Shown here: positions 10,399 through 19,294 of the stretch, piece by piece | Layout of the letters: every line of letters begins with the position of its first letter | Position numbering within the stretch: the stretch's first letter is position 1 | From: Laccaria trichodermophora | Taxonomy: Eukaryota > Basidiomycota > Agaricomycetes > Agaricales > Hydnangiaceae | Assembly (NCBI GenBank): GCA_018417955.1 | Contig: JACTVC010000015.1 | Span: forward strand, 769,862-833,861 | Length of the DNA: 64,000 bases | Direction of reading: 5' to 3' | Notes under the pieces: generated by a model | What the model was told of the DNA's origin: nothing | Seen by the model: the letters and a program-made list of their open reading frames with translations, nothing else | Database searches by the model: none | Program-made: the position numbers and the translations under genes

Positions 10399-10856
10399 GG
10401 CTATGCGATTATCGGAGCGTCGATCCGGGTGGTGCCTGTGACGTTGGTGTACCCGGATAGGGAGGGTGAGACGTTGGGTGTTGGTTGGGTGTCAAGCTTA
10501 AGTTTTATCCTGATTCCTGATCATAGGTATCTTAGTAGTCTCTCGTAAACAGACCACGACAAGACCACGATACCAGTGAATATTATGGATTTGTAGGGTT
10601 CACATGTGTATGTGGTACTTTAGAGAGATGACACCTGGGCCTGATGAGTTGGTTTTGATCAAGTGAGGTTTTCTTTTTTTTTTTTTTTTGAGCTGGAGGT
10701 TGATGAAAACGTTGGCAGTTTTGATTCCGTTCAAGATTGTAGCCGTGCGGCGTGTTCACCGCATAAGGGTTTCGAGGACCCTACATACCTACGCCAAAGG
10801 ACGCTCAGTTCCAAGAGTCGATTGAGCTTCGAACACTGGTGTTTTATTATTGAGCT
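10399..10856 (+). pseudogene. Decayed copy of the CmcJ-like oxidoreductase
   Basis: This matches the second half of the gene at 6438-7401: GATTATCGGAGCGT at the start, then VPVTLVYPDREGETLGV, a garbled Y-F-R-EMTPGPDELVLIK segment, the last intron (here expanded by a poly-T run near 10673-10690), and a final-exon remnant ending RIDxALxFYY-like before TGA. Frameshifts interrupt every segment, the 5' exon and HVDQT motif are absent, and PHTGF is changed to PHKGF. The match continues through the 3' flank to about 10970. Both copies lie next to a TPR gene. Confidence 0.85.
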
Positions 10857-11015
10857 TCACGCGCAGTTTTGAAAAAAAAAAAAACGAAAAGACGATTGAC
10901 TGCACATAGTAAAATGTGAAAAGCACCACGACAACTTGAGAATACGCGAACTCAATAAATTATCTAAATAGAACAAGAATAAAAACAGCGCACTCTACTT
11001 CACCACCTCAACACC

Positions 11016-12377
11016 TTAAGTCAACGAAAACCCACCAAAATCCAAAAACGCCTCCTCCAACGACATCTTCCTCACCACAAGCGCTTCCACAATTAACCTC
11101 GTCTCGCCCTTCACGTTCTCCGCCTTTCCCCCATTCGCGGTCGAGGAAGAGAAAGCTGGGACGTTCAAGAAGGATTCGCCGTTTGGGGCAGAAGGGAAGG
11201 TGGAGAAGGGGGTGGCGGTTGTTGGTGGGGCGAATACGTCGTCGTCCCCATCTTCGTCCTCATCTAGATCTTGTTGTATTTCTAATGAGATGTCGATGGA
11301 TGAGACCTCGATGTCGTCAGAAGGAACGGTCAAGGTAGCGGGCTCCTCAATGGTAACGTGCATCTGCTCCAGACCATGTACGATGGCAGACGAGTCCAAG
11401 TCAACGACGGGGGAACCGATGGCGACACTGACGCTCTGAGCTGCAAACGCAGTCAACGCCCTCCTCTTCTCCTCCCTCTTCCTGTCCCTTGCTTGTCTTC
11501 GATTATGAGCCTTGTTGCGCTCCATCGCGTCCCCATTCCCATTCCCATTCGCACTCCCCTCGTCCCCATTAAACGACATCAAATGCTTCGGCTTCTTCAC
11601 CTTCTTATTCTTCCCCCCAGCATTACCAGCGACGTGTAGATGGTTGTGGACTCGGGTACGTACAGGCCTGGGCTTGAATACCGAAGCGATCTCTAGGTCG
11701 ATCGCATATCGAGGTTGGGAGGCAGGCTCGTCCAAATCCGATTCAAGGTCCATTGCGAATAGGGCATCGCGCTCCAAGACAACAGTAGCCGAAAGATCAT
11801 CTCCATCCGTATCAGAAGGCGACTCAGTCTCCGTCTCAGTCTCAGTCTGCACCGTCGAACTCCCCGTATCCGTATCCTCATCCTCCACCTTCCCCTTCCC
11901 CCTCCTCTTCCCCTCCCTCCTCGCCACCAACTCGACCATCCCAACCGGAACCTCAATCTCCTTAACAACAACCACACTCGCGCCAATCTCACCCGCCATC
12001 ATCTCAAGCGTCTCTAAGCTCCTTTCAAGGTCCTCCCTAGGCAACCCAATCAAGTCCCCGGAATCGGATACACCCAGTTCGTAGTAGGCTTGACCGCCGC
12101 CTTCGAGTAGCCGCCACTTGAGTTGCGTGACGAGGCGGGCGAAGCGGGCTGGGGAGGGCGAGAGGAGCTGGAGTTTGTATTCGACGTTGCCGTCGTCTGA
12201 TTCGGGGACTAGGCGTGGGATTGAGAGAGATGGGGAGGAGAGGTCGGAGGAGAGTGGGGAGGGTGTGTGTGGGCGCGTCGTGCCCCATGAAGATGGCTTT
12301 GGAGAAGGGGGAAGAGAGATGAGGGAGTCCCATGGGCTTGGGACGCGCGGGCTTTCGGACTCGGATTCACCGAACAT
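11016..12377 (-). CDS. Protein with GTPBP1/2-like N-terminal region but no GTPase domain
   Basis: Uninterrupted reading of 453 residues. Residues about 64-145 (NVEYKLQLLSPSPARFARLV, VTQLKWRLLEGGGQAYYELG, then GLPREDLERSLETLEMMAGE) resemble the segment preceding the G domain in GTPBP1/GTPBP2 (EYKL..PS..RF.HLVTQ.KWRL). No P-loop GxxxxGK, DxxG or NKxD follows. Instead there are acidic and Ser/Thr runs (about 160-200), a basic stretch (about 290-315, NRRQARDRKREEKRR, possible nuclear signal) and an acidic patch DEDEDGDDD near 385. It may be a dedicated fungal protein that shares only this regulatory region. Function is unknown. Confidence 0.65.
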   Translation of the reverse strand: MFGESESESPRVPSPWDSLISLPPSPKPSSWGTTRPHTPSPLSSDLSSPSLSIPRLVPESDDGNVEYKLQLLSPSPARFARLVTQLKWRLLEGGGQAYYELGVSDSGDLIGLPREDLERSLETLEMMAGEIGASVVVVKEIEVPVGMVELVARREGKRRGKGKVEDEDTDTGSSTVQTETETETESPSDTDGDDLSATVVLERDALFAMDLESDLDEPASQPRYAIDLEIASVFKPRPVRTRVHNHLHVAGNAGGKNKKVKKPKHLMSFNGDEGSANGNGNGDAMERNKAHNRRQARDRKREEKRRALTAFAAQSVSVAIGSPVVDLDSSAIVHGLEQMHVTIEEPATLTVPSDDIEVSSIDISLEIQQDLDEDEDGDDDVFAPPTTATPFSTFPSAPNGESFLNVPAFSSSTANGGKAENVKGETRLIVEALVVRKMSLEEAFLDFGGFSLT

Positions 12378-12634
12378 TTTGTAAATTTTTTTATGTGTTA
12401 CAGTATAAGAGTTTGAACTTGGATTGAAGGACGTTGTTGTGTATTCGAACGATCATTGTTTGATTTGTGTGTTCGTCTTGTCAATTGGTAAGTTAGAGGG
12501 AGTACATGGTAAAGCCCGAGATTTTAAAGCATTTTGTGGGGAGGTGGAGTCAGGATGACAAGTTGAAGGATGGACGAACGTTCGGAGTCACTCTTATATT
12601 TTTACTCACGATCCACGGGACCAATTGCAATCAT
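12378..12634. promoter_or_regulatory. Upstream region of the GTPBP-like gene
   Basis: About 260 bp between the start codon of the minus-strand gene and the transposable element at 12637. It presumably contains the promoter; no motif was assigned. Confidence 0.35.
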
Positions 12635-12636
12635 TA

Positions 12637-14054
12637 GGGAGGCACAAAGTTGGCCGCCGTGGGGGCGCGATGGTGTAGTGGTCCATTCGCTGCGAACATC
12701 TGGGTGTTGAGGCATCCAGGTGGTCGAGGGTTCGAAACCTGCCCCCCACCACCACCGGACTACATGTTGACACCGGGGTTTCTCACCACTATCTGCATCG
12801 GTCATCTGCTGAGGGTGTGCGGCTGCGAAGCCGGTTTATGGGAGTCTCTGCAGGGGACGTCACACCAGAGCCGGGGTACCGGCCCCAGGGTATGGGAGGA
12901 TTATGCCGAAAGGCCTGCCCAAGCGAAATGCAAAATTGGTGCCTGAAAGATGGCCCCGCTACCATATTGAGGGGTTCGCCGCATCCATAATACAATGGTT
13001 CACACTGTTTACAACCCTATCACCACTACCTTCAAGTCAGCTTGCTTACTAATCGCACCCACACGGGATAAATCTACCCACGGTCCTGGTTCAGTACGCA
13101 CTTAAATGGGCCTCTACTAGCTTGCCGTTATACGGAGCCACCCGGGGGAATAGTCGGCCTTATCAGGAATTTGCCGGAGGATTTGGGGGCAGAGGTTATG
13201 TTCAAAAATAGTTCAGCCAGGTCACAAAGTTGGATAAAGGATCTTGTAAATAATAACACCAACCCATGACGCATGTGACAGTTGTAGGTATACATCTTAG
13301 CCTGGGGGGGGCCTACATACCATATATAGCTTCGATAGCCAGGATTGGATGTAGTGGCACATGGGCGTGCCTCGCTTACGAGCATGGCAATAAAAGATTA
13401 ATAAAAAGTTGGCCGCCGTCGGCCGTCGCTTTTCGCCTTCACGCATTTGATAGCGTTATATAATCATGCCGATGTGACCAAACTGTGACGGATCGTGTTT
13501 CCCTTCACTCGTGTCAGTCCTGCGCGTGCACTGCAGTCTTTGCTCTTCCAAGTACCTATAGAATAATCCGAAGTACCTATAGGATAATCACATTATCTAT
13601 ATAATATGACCAAAGGGAATAAGCCCAAGATTCCAGATAACCCTAAACTCTAAGTGTCGGAGCATGTTGACAAAGCGGTGATGGTTTGCTGGATTCTCTG
13701 TATAATCTGAGGTTGGTGTGGTTTCTTAAAACTATCTGGTCATCCATTAGGATAGCATGTGAGGAGGAGGATGGAGAGCAAGGTGATATTCTGGTCATCT
13801 CCTTTCTGCCTATGTTCAATTGTTTGTCGATCTGCTGGTGTAGAAATCTGATGCATGCATCGAGAGCATGTACTGGTTTATTAAGTCCTGATGGAGAGTT
13901 GAGGCATCCTTTGACAGGCAGGAAAGGGATATCTTATCTACATTGTATCGACTCTGAGTTTGTGACAAAGTGAACTTTAAAAATGATTATATAATGCTAT
14001 CAAATGCATGAAGGCGAAAAGCAATGGCGGACAGCGGCCAACTTTGTGCCTCCC
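12637..14054. mobile_element. Non-autonomous TIR DNA transposon, interrupted by a SINE
   Basis: Terminal inverted repeats of about 72 bp start GGGAGGCACAAAGTTGGCCG. The left repeat is 12637-12660 continued at 13420-13467 after the SINE; the right is about 13981-14054 and ends CCAACTTTGTGCCTCCC. They match at about 9 of 10 positions, including GCTTTTCGCCTTCA.GCATTTGATAGC. TA flanks both ends (12635-12636, 14055-14056), as expected for a TA-targeting family such as Tc1/mariner/pogo. Without the SINE and its target duplication the element is about 660 bp. Its 95-residue internal reading (13686-13973) resembles no transposase, so it is MITE-like. Confidence 0.8.
12661..13404 (+). mobile_element. 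tRNA-headed SINE-like insertion with 15-bp target duplication
   Basis: The 744-bp insert is bounded by identical 15-bp direct repeats AAAGTTGGCCGCCGT at 12646-12660 and 13405-13419, a fresh duplication of the left TIR of the host element. The head carries RNA polymerase III promoter boxes: A box TGGTGTAGTGG (about 12671) and B box GGTTCGAAACC (about 12730), spaced as in a tRNA. The tail is A/T-rich (AATAAAAGATTAATAA). No protein is encoded. These are features of a SINE mobilised by a LINE; 744 bp is long for a SINE. Confidence 0.78.
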
Positions 14055-14269
14055 TATTGCCTACACAAATGCGGGGAACTCTCTCAGATTACAATAGCCT
14101 CCATGGACTGAATTGACGGTAAGGAATGCCGTGACTTGCTTGATTCTTGACTTTGTTCAAACTGGAGCAAAGGACCCAACTCAGAAGACATATTGCATCC
14201 AACCCAGCGCAATTTCGAAATTTGGAACCAAATCAGGGATTTCCAAGCATGTTTCCTCTGTATAAGCAG
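14055..14269. other. Short gap between transposable elements
   Basis: No gene or repeat boundary is recognised apart from the TA after the TIR element and the AGCAG target duplication at 14265-14269. Confidence 0.4.
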
Positions 14270-14588
14270 TGTGAAGCGTTCACTCTGAACTTCTCGCATA
14301 GCTGAAGCCAAGAGGGAAGGAGGAGGCAAGAATGGGTGGATCTGGGATCAACACCCATGAGTGAGCAATGAGCAGTTACAAGATACTCAGCTGGCCCAAC
14401 ATGATTATGCATACTGTAGGAAGTACAGTTATACAAAGCACTACATGTAGTGCAAGAGGATGGCAAGACTGCTGACAAGATGGTGGTTCAAGACAAAAGA
14501 TCAATCTATTATGTAAGATATCCAAATCTAGCTATATACCACTGTTTGACTATGGCCTCTGGGCATTCCCTTCCAATCCTATATCACA
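14270..14588 (-). mobile_element. Solo LTR, copy A (minus orientation)
   Basis: This 319-bp segment is almost identical to the reverse complement of 15536-15854. In its own orientation it begins TGTGATATAGG and ends GCTTCACA, giving the TG...CA ends of LTRs. It is flanked by 5-bp direct repeats AGCAG (14265-14269 and 14589-14593). No gag or pol sequence adjoins, so it is a solo LTR left after recombination between the two ends of a retrotransposon. Confidence 0.85.
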
Positions 14589-14593
14589 AGCAG

Positions 14594-15354
14594 CCTTCTG
14601 TGTTCTTGTGGCTAGAATCAAGGCAACAACTTGATATAGCTTTTGATCATCTTTTTTTTTCTTTGCTCAATGCCAGGAGTCCAGGAGGAATCGCACTATT
14701 ATTATCCGGCGAAGCCTAGGCCATCCCAGAGTCAGTTCACCATACCTGCGGCTCAACAAGCAAGAATGGGTGTACATGTCTGGCCCTCTGCTTTCCTAAT
14801 GAGGTCTGAAATCTGAAGCACTTTTGGAGTCAGGTCAGTCCGCCTACCTTCACTCCAACCCAACATATTCCCAATTCATTCATACTAAAGCAGCTCACTC
14901 TACGAATTTCTTTCCAACTGGGAATTTGGAAATACCGGCCTAAATGCCTAAATGCTTGATGGTTCAAAGATCAGAACACTTGCAGCCTGATTTTGGCCTG
15001 ATCCAAGCCTCACCATTTCCAGCGATCGTCTGCCATGGCCCTCCGAACTTTCTCCTCATTTTTTAGCTCTACAGCTGTCGTGGCCCCTGGGCATATGCCA
15101 CCGACTCAGAGGAAACATTGTTGAGCCATTTTATTTAGACCTCAACGTCATTTACATCCTCTGCTGTTTAGACCCATCATAGCCCATCATCAGATCATGG
15201 GAAAACATGGGGTCAATCAAGATCAAACAACCAAAAATATCCGCGATGCATAAAAGACACATCAACTCGGCCTCCTTTGGCAGGTCAACTCTGGCCGAAG
15301 CTTATGGGAACACGGGGAACAACATGTTTTAGAGGTGCATCTTATAGCAGTCAA
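14594..15354. other. Gene-free DNA between solo LTR A and the next repeat
   Basis: About 760 bp with no supported reading, tRNA or repeat boundary. Probably more transposon-derived or relict sequence. Confidence 0.35.
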
Positions 15355-15535
15355 TAGGGGCGCTCACGGTTCTCGTTTTTGATCCATTTTTGATTCACTC
15401 TTTGTTCCAGCTATCAACTATCGAGGTATCAATAGACCATATTTCAAAACACTCTGCTCAGTGATTTTATTTACTTGTGGAGCTTCAGGGTATGCGCAAA
15501 CAACCAAACTAGAAATTTATGACCACAGTCGAACC

Positions 15536-15854
15536 TGTGATATAGGATTGGAAGGGAATGCCCAGAGGCCATAGTCAAACAGTGGTATATAGCTAGATTT
15601 GGATATCTTACATAATATATTGATCTTTTGTCTTGAACCACCACCTTGTCAGCAGTCTTGCCATCCTCTTGCACTACATGTAGTGCTTTGTATAACTGTA
15701 CTTCCTACAGTATGCATAATCATGTTGGGCCAGCTGAGTATCTTGTAACTGCTCATTGCTCACTCATGGGTGTTGATCCCAGATCCACCCATTCTTGCCT
15801 CCTCCTTCCCTCTTGGCTTCAGCTATGCGAGAAGTTCAGAGTGAACGCTTCACA
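15536..15854 (+). mobile_element. Solo LTR, copy B (plus orientation), inside the pogo-like element
   Basis: 319 bp from TGTGATATAGG to GCTTCACA, flanked by the 5-bp direct repeat GAACC (15531-15535 and 15855-15859). The duplicated bases belong to the terminal repeat of the pogo-like element, so the retrotransposon inserted there. Near-identity to copy A (14270-14588) suggests that both insertions are young. An internal GTGGTATATAGC could be the promoter TATA box. Confidence 0.87.
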
Positions 15855-16188
15855 GAACCTCTCTTATCCCATACCTCTGACAACCCATAACCTCTCTTAC
15901 CCCATAGCATTTTGTGTCCACCAAGTCAGTTCGCAGGGAAATGCATAGCATAACCCATAAACCTCCCATACCCAATACCCCATACCCCTCCCTGGCTAAA
16001 ACCCATAGGTTTTTCACCAGCCAGACCCTCAAATTGACTGTTAAATATTTAATTTACAGGGTGCACACTTGTGCACGCCCATCCTAGTCATTTGGATGTG
16101 CCTGCGTGCCTGTTGAGTAGCCCAAAATTTGATAAAATGTACATTTATTCCCCAAAAATATTCCCCCCATGCCTCCCAGCCCACTTGA

Positions 16189-16404
16189 CACAAACTTGAC
16201 ATCCTTATAAAAGGCCTCGCTAAGCTCACGGCATCAGTTGGAACTCAGAGAGATGCTCTGAAGGCAAAACTAGCAAAAAGGGAGCCAATTTTGACATCAG
16301 ACGAGCACTGGTTGGATAATGAAACAAATACCGTTGACAAGGAACATGTTATCGAAGCACTCGAGTCCAACTCGAGTCAGCCTCTGAGTGACATATACAA
16401 TTAG
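16189..16404 (+). pseudogene. C-terminal fragment of a pogo/CENP-B-like transposase
   Basis: An open reading ends ...ILTSDEHWLDNETNTVDKEH, then VIEALESNSSQPLSDIYN, then TAG at 16402-16404. The style (acidic, WLD, VI.ALE, QPLSDIY) resembles the C-termini of fungal pogo-type DDE transposases. Upstream frames have stops and only suggestive traces of the catalytic region. It lies between TIRs of the pogo-like element, which supports the assignment; the family match is from recall. Confidence 0.45.
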
Positions 16405-17773
16405 CAGATACCTCAGTGAAATCAATGATCCCAATGCATGCAAAACACTCTGTTGAGCTCAACCAACAGAGATATCCAGCATGAACGGACCAGGGATTTG
16501 AGAAAACAATACTTGATTTTTTTACCTTGTAACTACTTCAATCCATGTCCTACATTTTTTTAACGATTTTTTGCGATTTTTTCTTGATTTTTAAGACCTA
16601 TTTTTACAATACCTCTATTAGCCCATAACCCCTCATAACCCATAGCTCGGGCTGTCCACTGAAGGGTATGGGTTAAGAGAGGTTCGACTGTATATACGCA
16701 ACAAGCGGGAAGGGGCAGGAAGGCAATGCCTGCCCATTGGCTGTAGGAAGTAAGGAGTTGTTTGGCCAGCTCCAAAACTAAACAAAATCACTAAACGGAG
16801 CGTTGTGGAAACTGGTCTATCAATACCTCGATAGCTGTCATTTTTGTAGACATAGAACATCAAAAACAAACTGAAAAATGAACTGAAAAATGAGAACTGT
16901 GAACCCACCCCCCTTGAAATTTTCAAAAATGAGATCAAAAATGAACAAACAGCACATTTTCCGGCACCCCGGCAGCATTGAACTCTGCATCTCGTTGCAG
17001 ACCCCGCCTTATCTTATCGCTCATTCAACAGTATCTGTCCACCTCAATTCTTCCGTGAGTCTTCACTAATTGGTCTTCAGTCTATTGAAACTACCTTATC
17101 TTAATTTTTTTGCTTGTTCTGTAATGCGATTGGTGGTGTGTTTGCCATATCGGGAAAGAACGAAAAGAACGGACAACGCCGAAACGCCCTTCGGCAACTT
17201 GAAAACCGAGGGCAAAAAATGGATGAAAAATGGAAAAACATCACCTGTTTTTCGAAAAATCGTGTTTTTTGAATCTTTTTTGGTCTCATTTCTGGCTCCG
17301 TTTTTCTTCTCGTTTTTCTGAAAAATGAAATCAAAAATGAGATCAAAAATGAGAACCGTGAACACCCCTATTATGCCATCTACATTTTGATGTTTCAGAG
17401 AGCCAGACTCCCAACTCACAAAATAACTGAGGGAAAAAAATTGTGGTCCGGAAAGGACTTCCTTTGCTAAATAAAGATTACAACGATTGACGATGTAACG
17501 TTGGACTCCAAAGAGTAGAACCATGAGAGGAAACGGTACTAGCTTGGTAAAGAAAAAGCAGAAGTGCACCTCAGATGTATAGGTACATACAACCAACTAA
17601 TTTGTCTGTGGACGTCAACTTAGTAAAGTGGAGAGAAGGTCATAAATAAAAAATTAGGCGTAGCCAGATGAGATGAGGCGGACATGAAAACTTTGGAAGG
17701 AAAGGAGGGTCTTGAAGATGGAGGAATGTCCCTGGTGGGGAGGCCAAGGTCAGGATAGAACTTCACTGTTGGG

Positions 17774-19294
17774 CTAGTCCGAATCAATGATGGAGGCAGG
17801 CCTCGACTCGGATGGGCAACTTTCATCAGAGGATTCCGTCGAACACAAACTACTTGCCCCAGACAAGCGATGGCGAAGTTTGGATTCACTTCCCCTGATA
17901 TATAAATATAAATCACTTGTGTCACCCTCTCGTTGATCCTGGAGTGCCTTTTTCGCATGCTTGAGGGTTTCTTGATAACGGGTAAAATTATCATTGTCAT
18001 GTGGACAATTAGAGACGACATCCTCATATGCCTGAATCCCCTTGATGAGGACGTCCTCTGCCCCCGACATTTTAAATTGTGTCACATAGATATTCCCGAG
18101 GTTGGTCTGAATTCAGAGGTAAAGAGGGTCGTCTTTAGGGCATGTGTGTAAAGCCTCCTGGCAGTACGAAATTGCATCTTCTAGTGACGTCCCTTCCGCT
18201 TCCTCGAAATCCTCGCACCGGATGTGTATGGCAGAGGCAAGGCGACTGCATAACATGGGATCCACTCCATCTTCCCTGTCTGTAACGATGGCTTCGCGAT
18301 AGTATCGAATAGCTTGATCCAAAACGCTGACGTTTTTCGGGCTGGTTTGAACGTAGCACGTGAAAAGGGCGTTGGCGTGAGTAATGAGAGCCTTGGCGCG
18401 GATGATATTATCAGAATCATCATGATCAGAGAGCCACAACGCCTCTCGACTGCGAAGAACAGCCTCATCTAAATCCTTGCTTCGATTATGCTCTATCTCG
18501 CAAAGCTTCAGAAGAGCATTCGTCAGATTTACGAGCGAAACCAGCCGCTCCTTTCCTCCATACATCAAATCTAATACCCTTCGCAGGACGTCAACCTTCC
18601 CCACAACATTGCTGACATGTTTCGATAAACGATAGTGGCTTTCGTATGCTTGTGCAAGGTTATTGAGAGATAAAAGAAGCAAAGGACGGCTAGTGGGTTT
18701 CGTGGTGCAAAGCTCTACAGCTTCGCAAAGGCAAAGAATGGCATGCATCAACTCGATTATGCTGTCTTTCTGGATGAGAGCGCTGCTGAGGTTGATGAGA
18801 GAGATTGGACGATCCGGATCATTTTTCTCCGGCCTAAGTTGAAGCGCACATCGATAACTTTCGATCGCTTCGCCAATATTAGAGCCATGCCCAGTACTAG
18901 TAGGAAAAGCTACCGGATCCTCGTTTCCAAGGCGAAAGAGTGTAAAGTAGACCGTGCCGAGGTTGGTGTAGATAGTGGCTAGACGTCCAGGTTTGTCGTG
19001 CAAGGATGAAATGGCCTCTCTATAATAGGCTATCACAGTGGAAGAGCTCTCCTTCGTTATGGCACCTTGGCAATGTGCCCAAAGGGCCTCAGCAGTGTAA
19101 AAAAGAGAATCTGAGCGGTGGGGGTGACCTGATACGCGAATATTCAAGGCTGCCTGATGGTTTTCAACTGCATTCGCCAAATACTGCGACTCGTGTGTTT
19201 CCTCGTACTTCTTCCACGCCTCGACACCAGCAGCAAACAGATCGTCAGATGAATATCTGGCACCGACTCCGATGAATCTTAAAAGGGACAACAT
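17774..19294 (-). pseudogene. TPR-repeat protein, family copy 3, with in-frame stop
   Basis: One continuous frame from MLSLLRFIGVG (19294) to a stop at 17774, broken once by TGA at 18113-18115. Before it lie 393 residues; 112 more follow in the same frame and align with copies 1 and 2 (IQTNLGNIYVTQF.MS.AEDVLIKGIQAYEDVV). Copy 1 has CGA (Arg) at this codon, so a single C-to-T change made the stop. The leader intron (donor GTAAGCGC, acceptor GGCAG) and upstream block are intact. It is either a recent pseudogene, a truncated but stable 393-residue protein, or subject to read-through. Confidence 0.85.

Larger units (their letters stand above)
15526..16690 (+). mobile_element. pogo-like DNA transposon remnant
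   Basis: The left end CAGTCGAACC (15526-15535) is continued after the inserted LTR as GAACCTCTCTTATCCC (15855 on). The right end at 16669-16690 reads GGGTTAAGAGAGGTTCGACTG, its inverse, followed by TA. Near both ends are short degenerate repeats of the type AACCCATA(A)CCTC. The interior carries a reading resembling the C-terminal end of a pogo/CENP-B-type transposase (16189-16404); the rest of the gene is deleted or scrambled. Confidence 0.6.
15357..17368. mobile_element. Composite of a TIR element with terminus GGGG(C/T)G.TCACGGTTCTC
   Basis: The terminal sequence at 15357-15450 (GGGGCGCTCACGGTTCTCGT and onward) recurs inverted twice. The first is at about 16805-16913, where the match extends inward through CTATCGAGGTAT..ATAGACC. 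The second is at 17316-17368, ending GAGAACCGTGAACACCCC. TA borders the outer ends at 15355-15356 and 17369-17370. Either a 2.0-kb element has lost or gained an inner end, or a 1.55-kb element sits next to a separate copy. The pogo-like element and solo LTR B lie inside. No transposase belonging to these termini is seen. Confidence 0.55.

Noticed and set aside
12602..12946. Short readings with GFEPSTTW / GFETCPP-like sequence around 12700
   Set aside because: These are translations across the tRNA-like B box of the SINE, a frequent source of false proteins.
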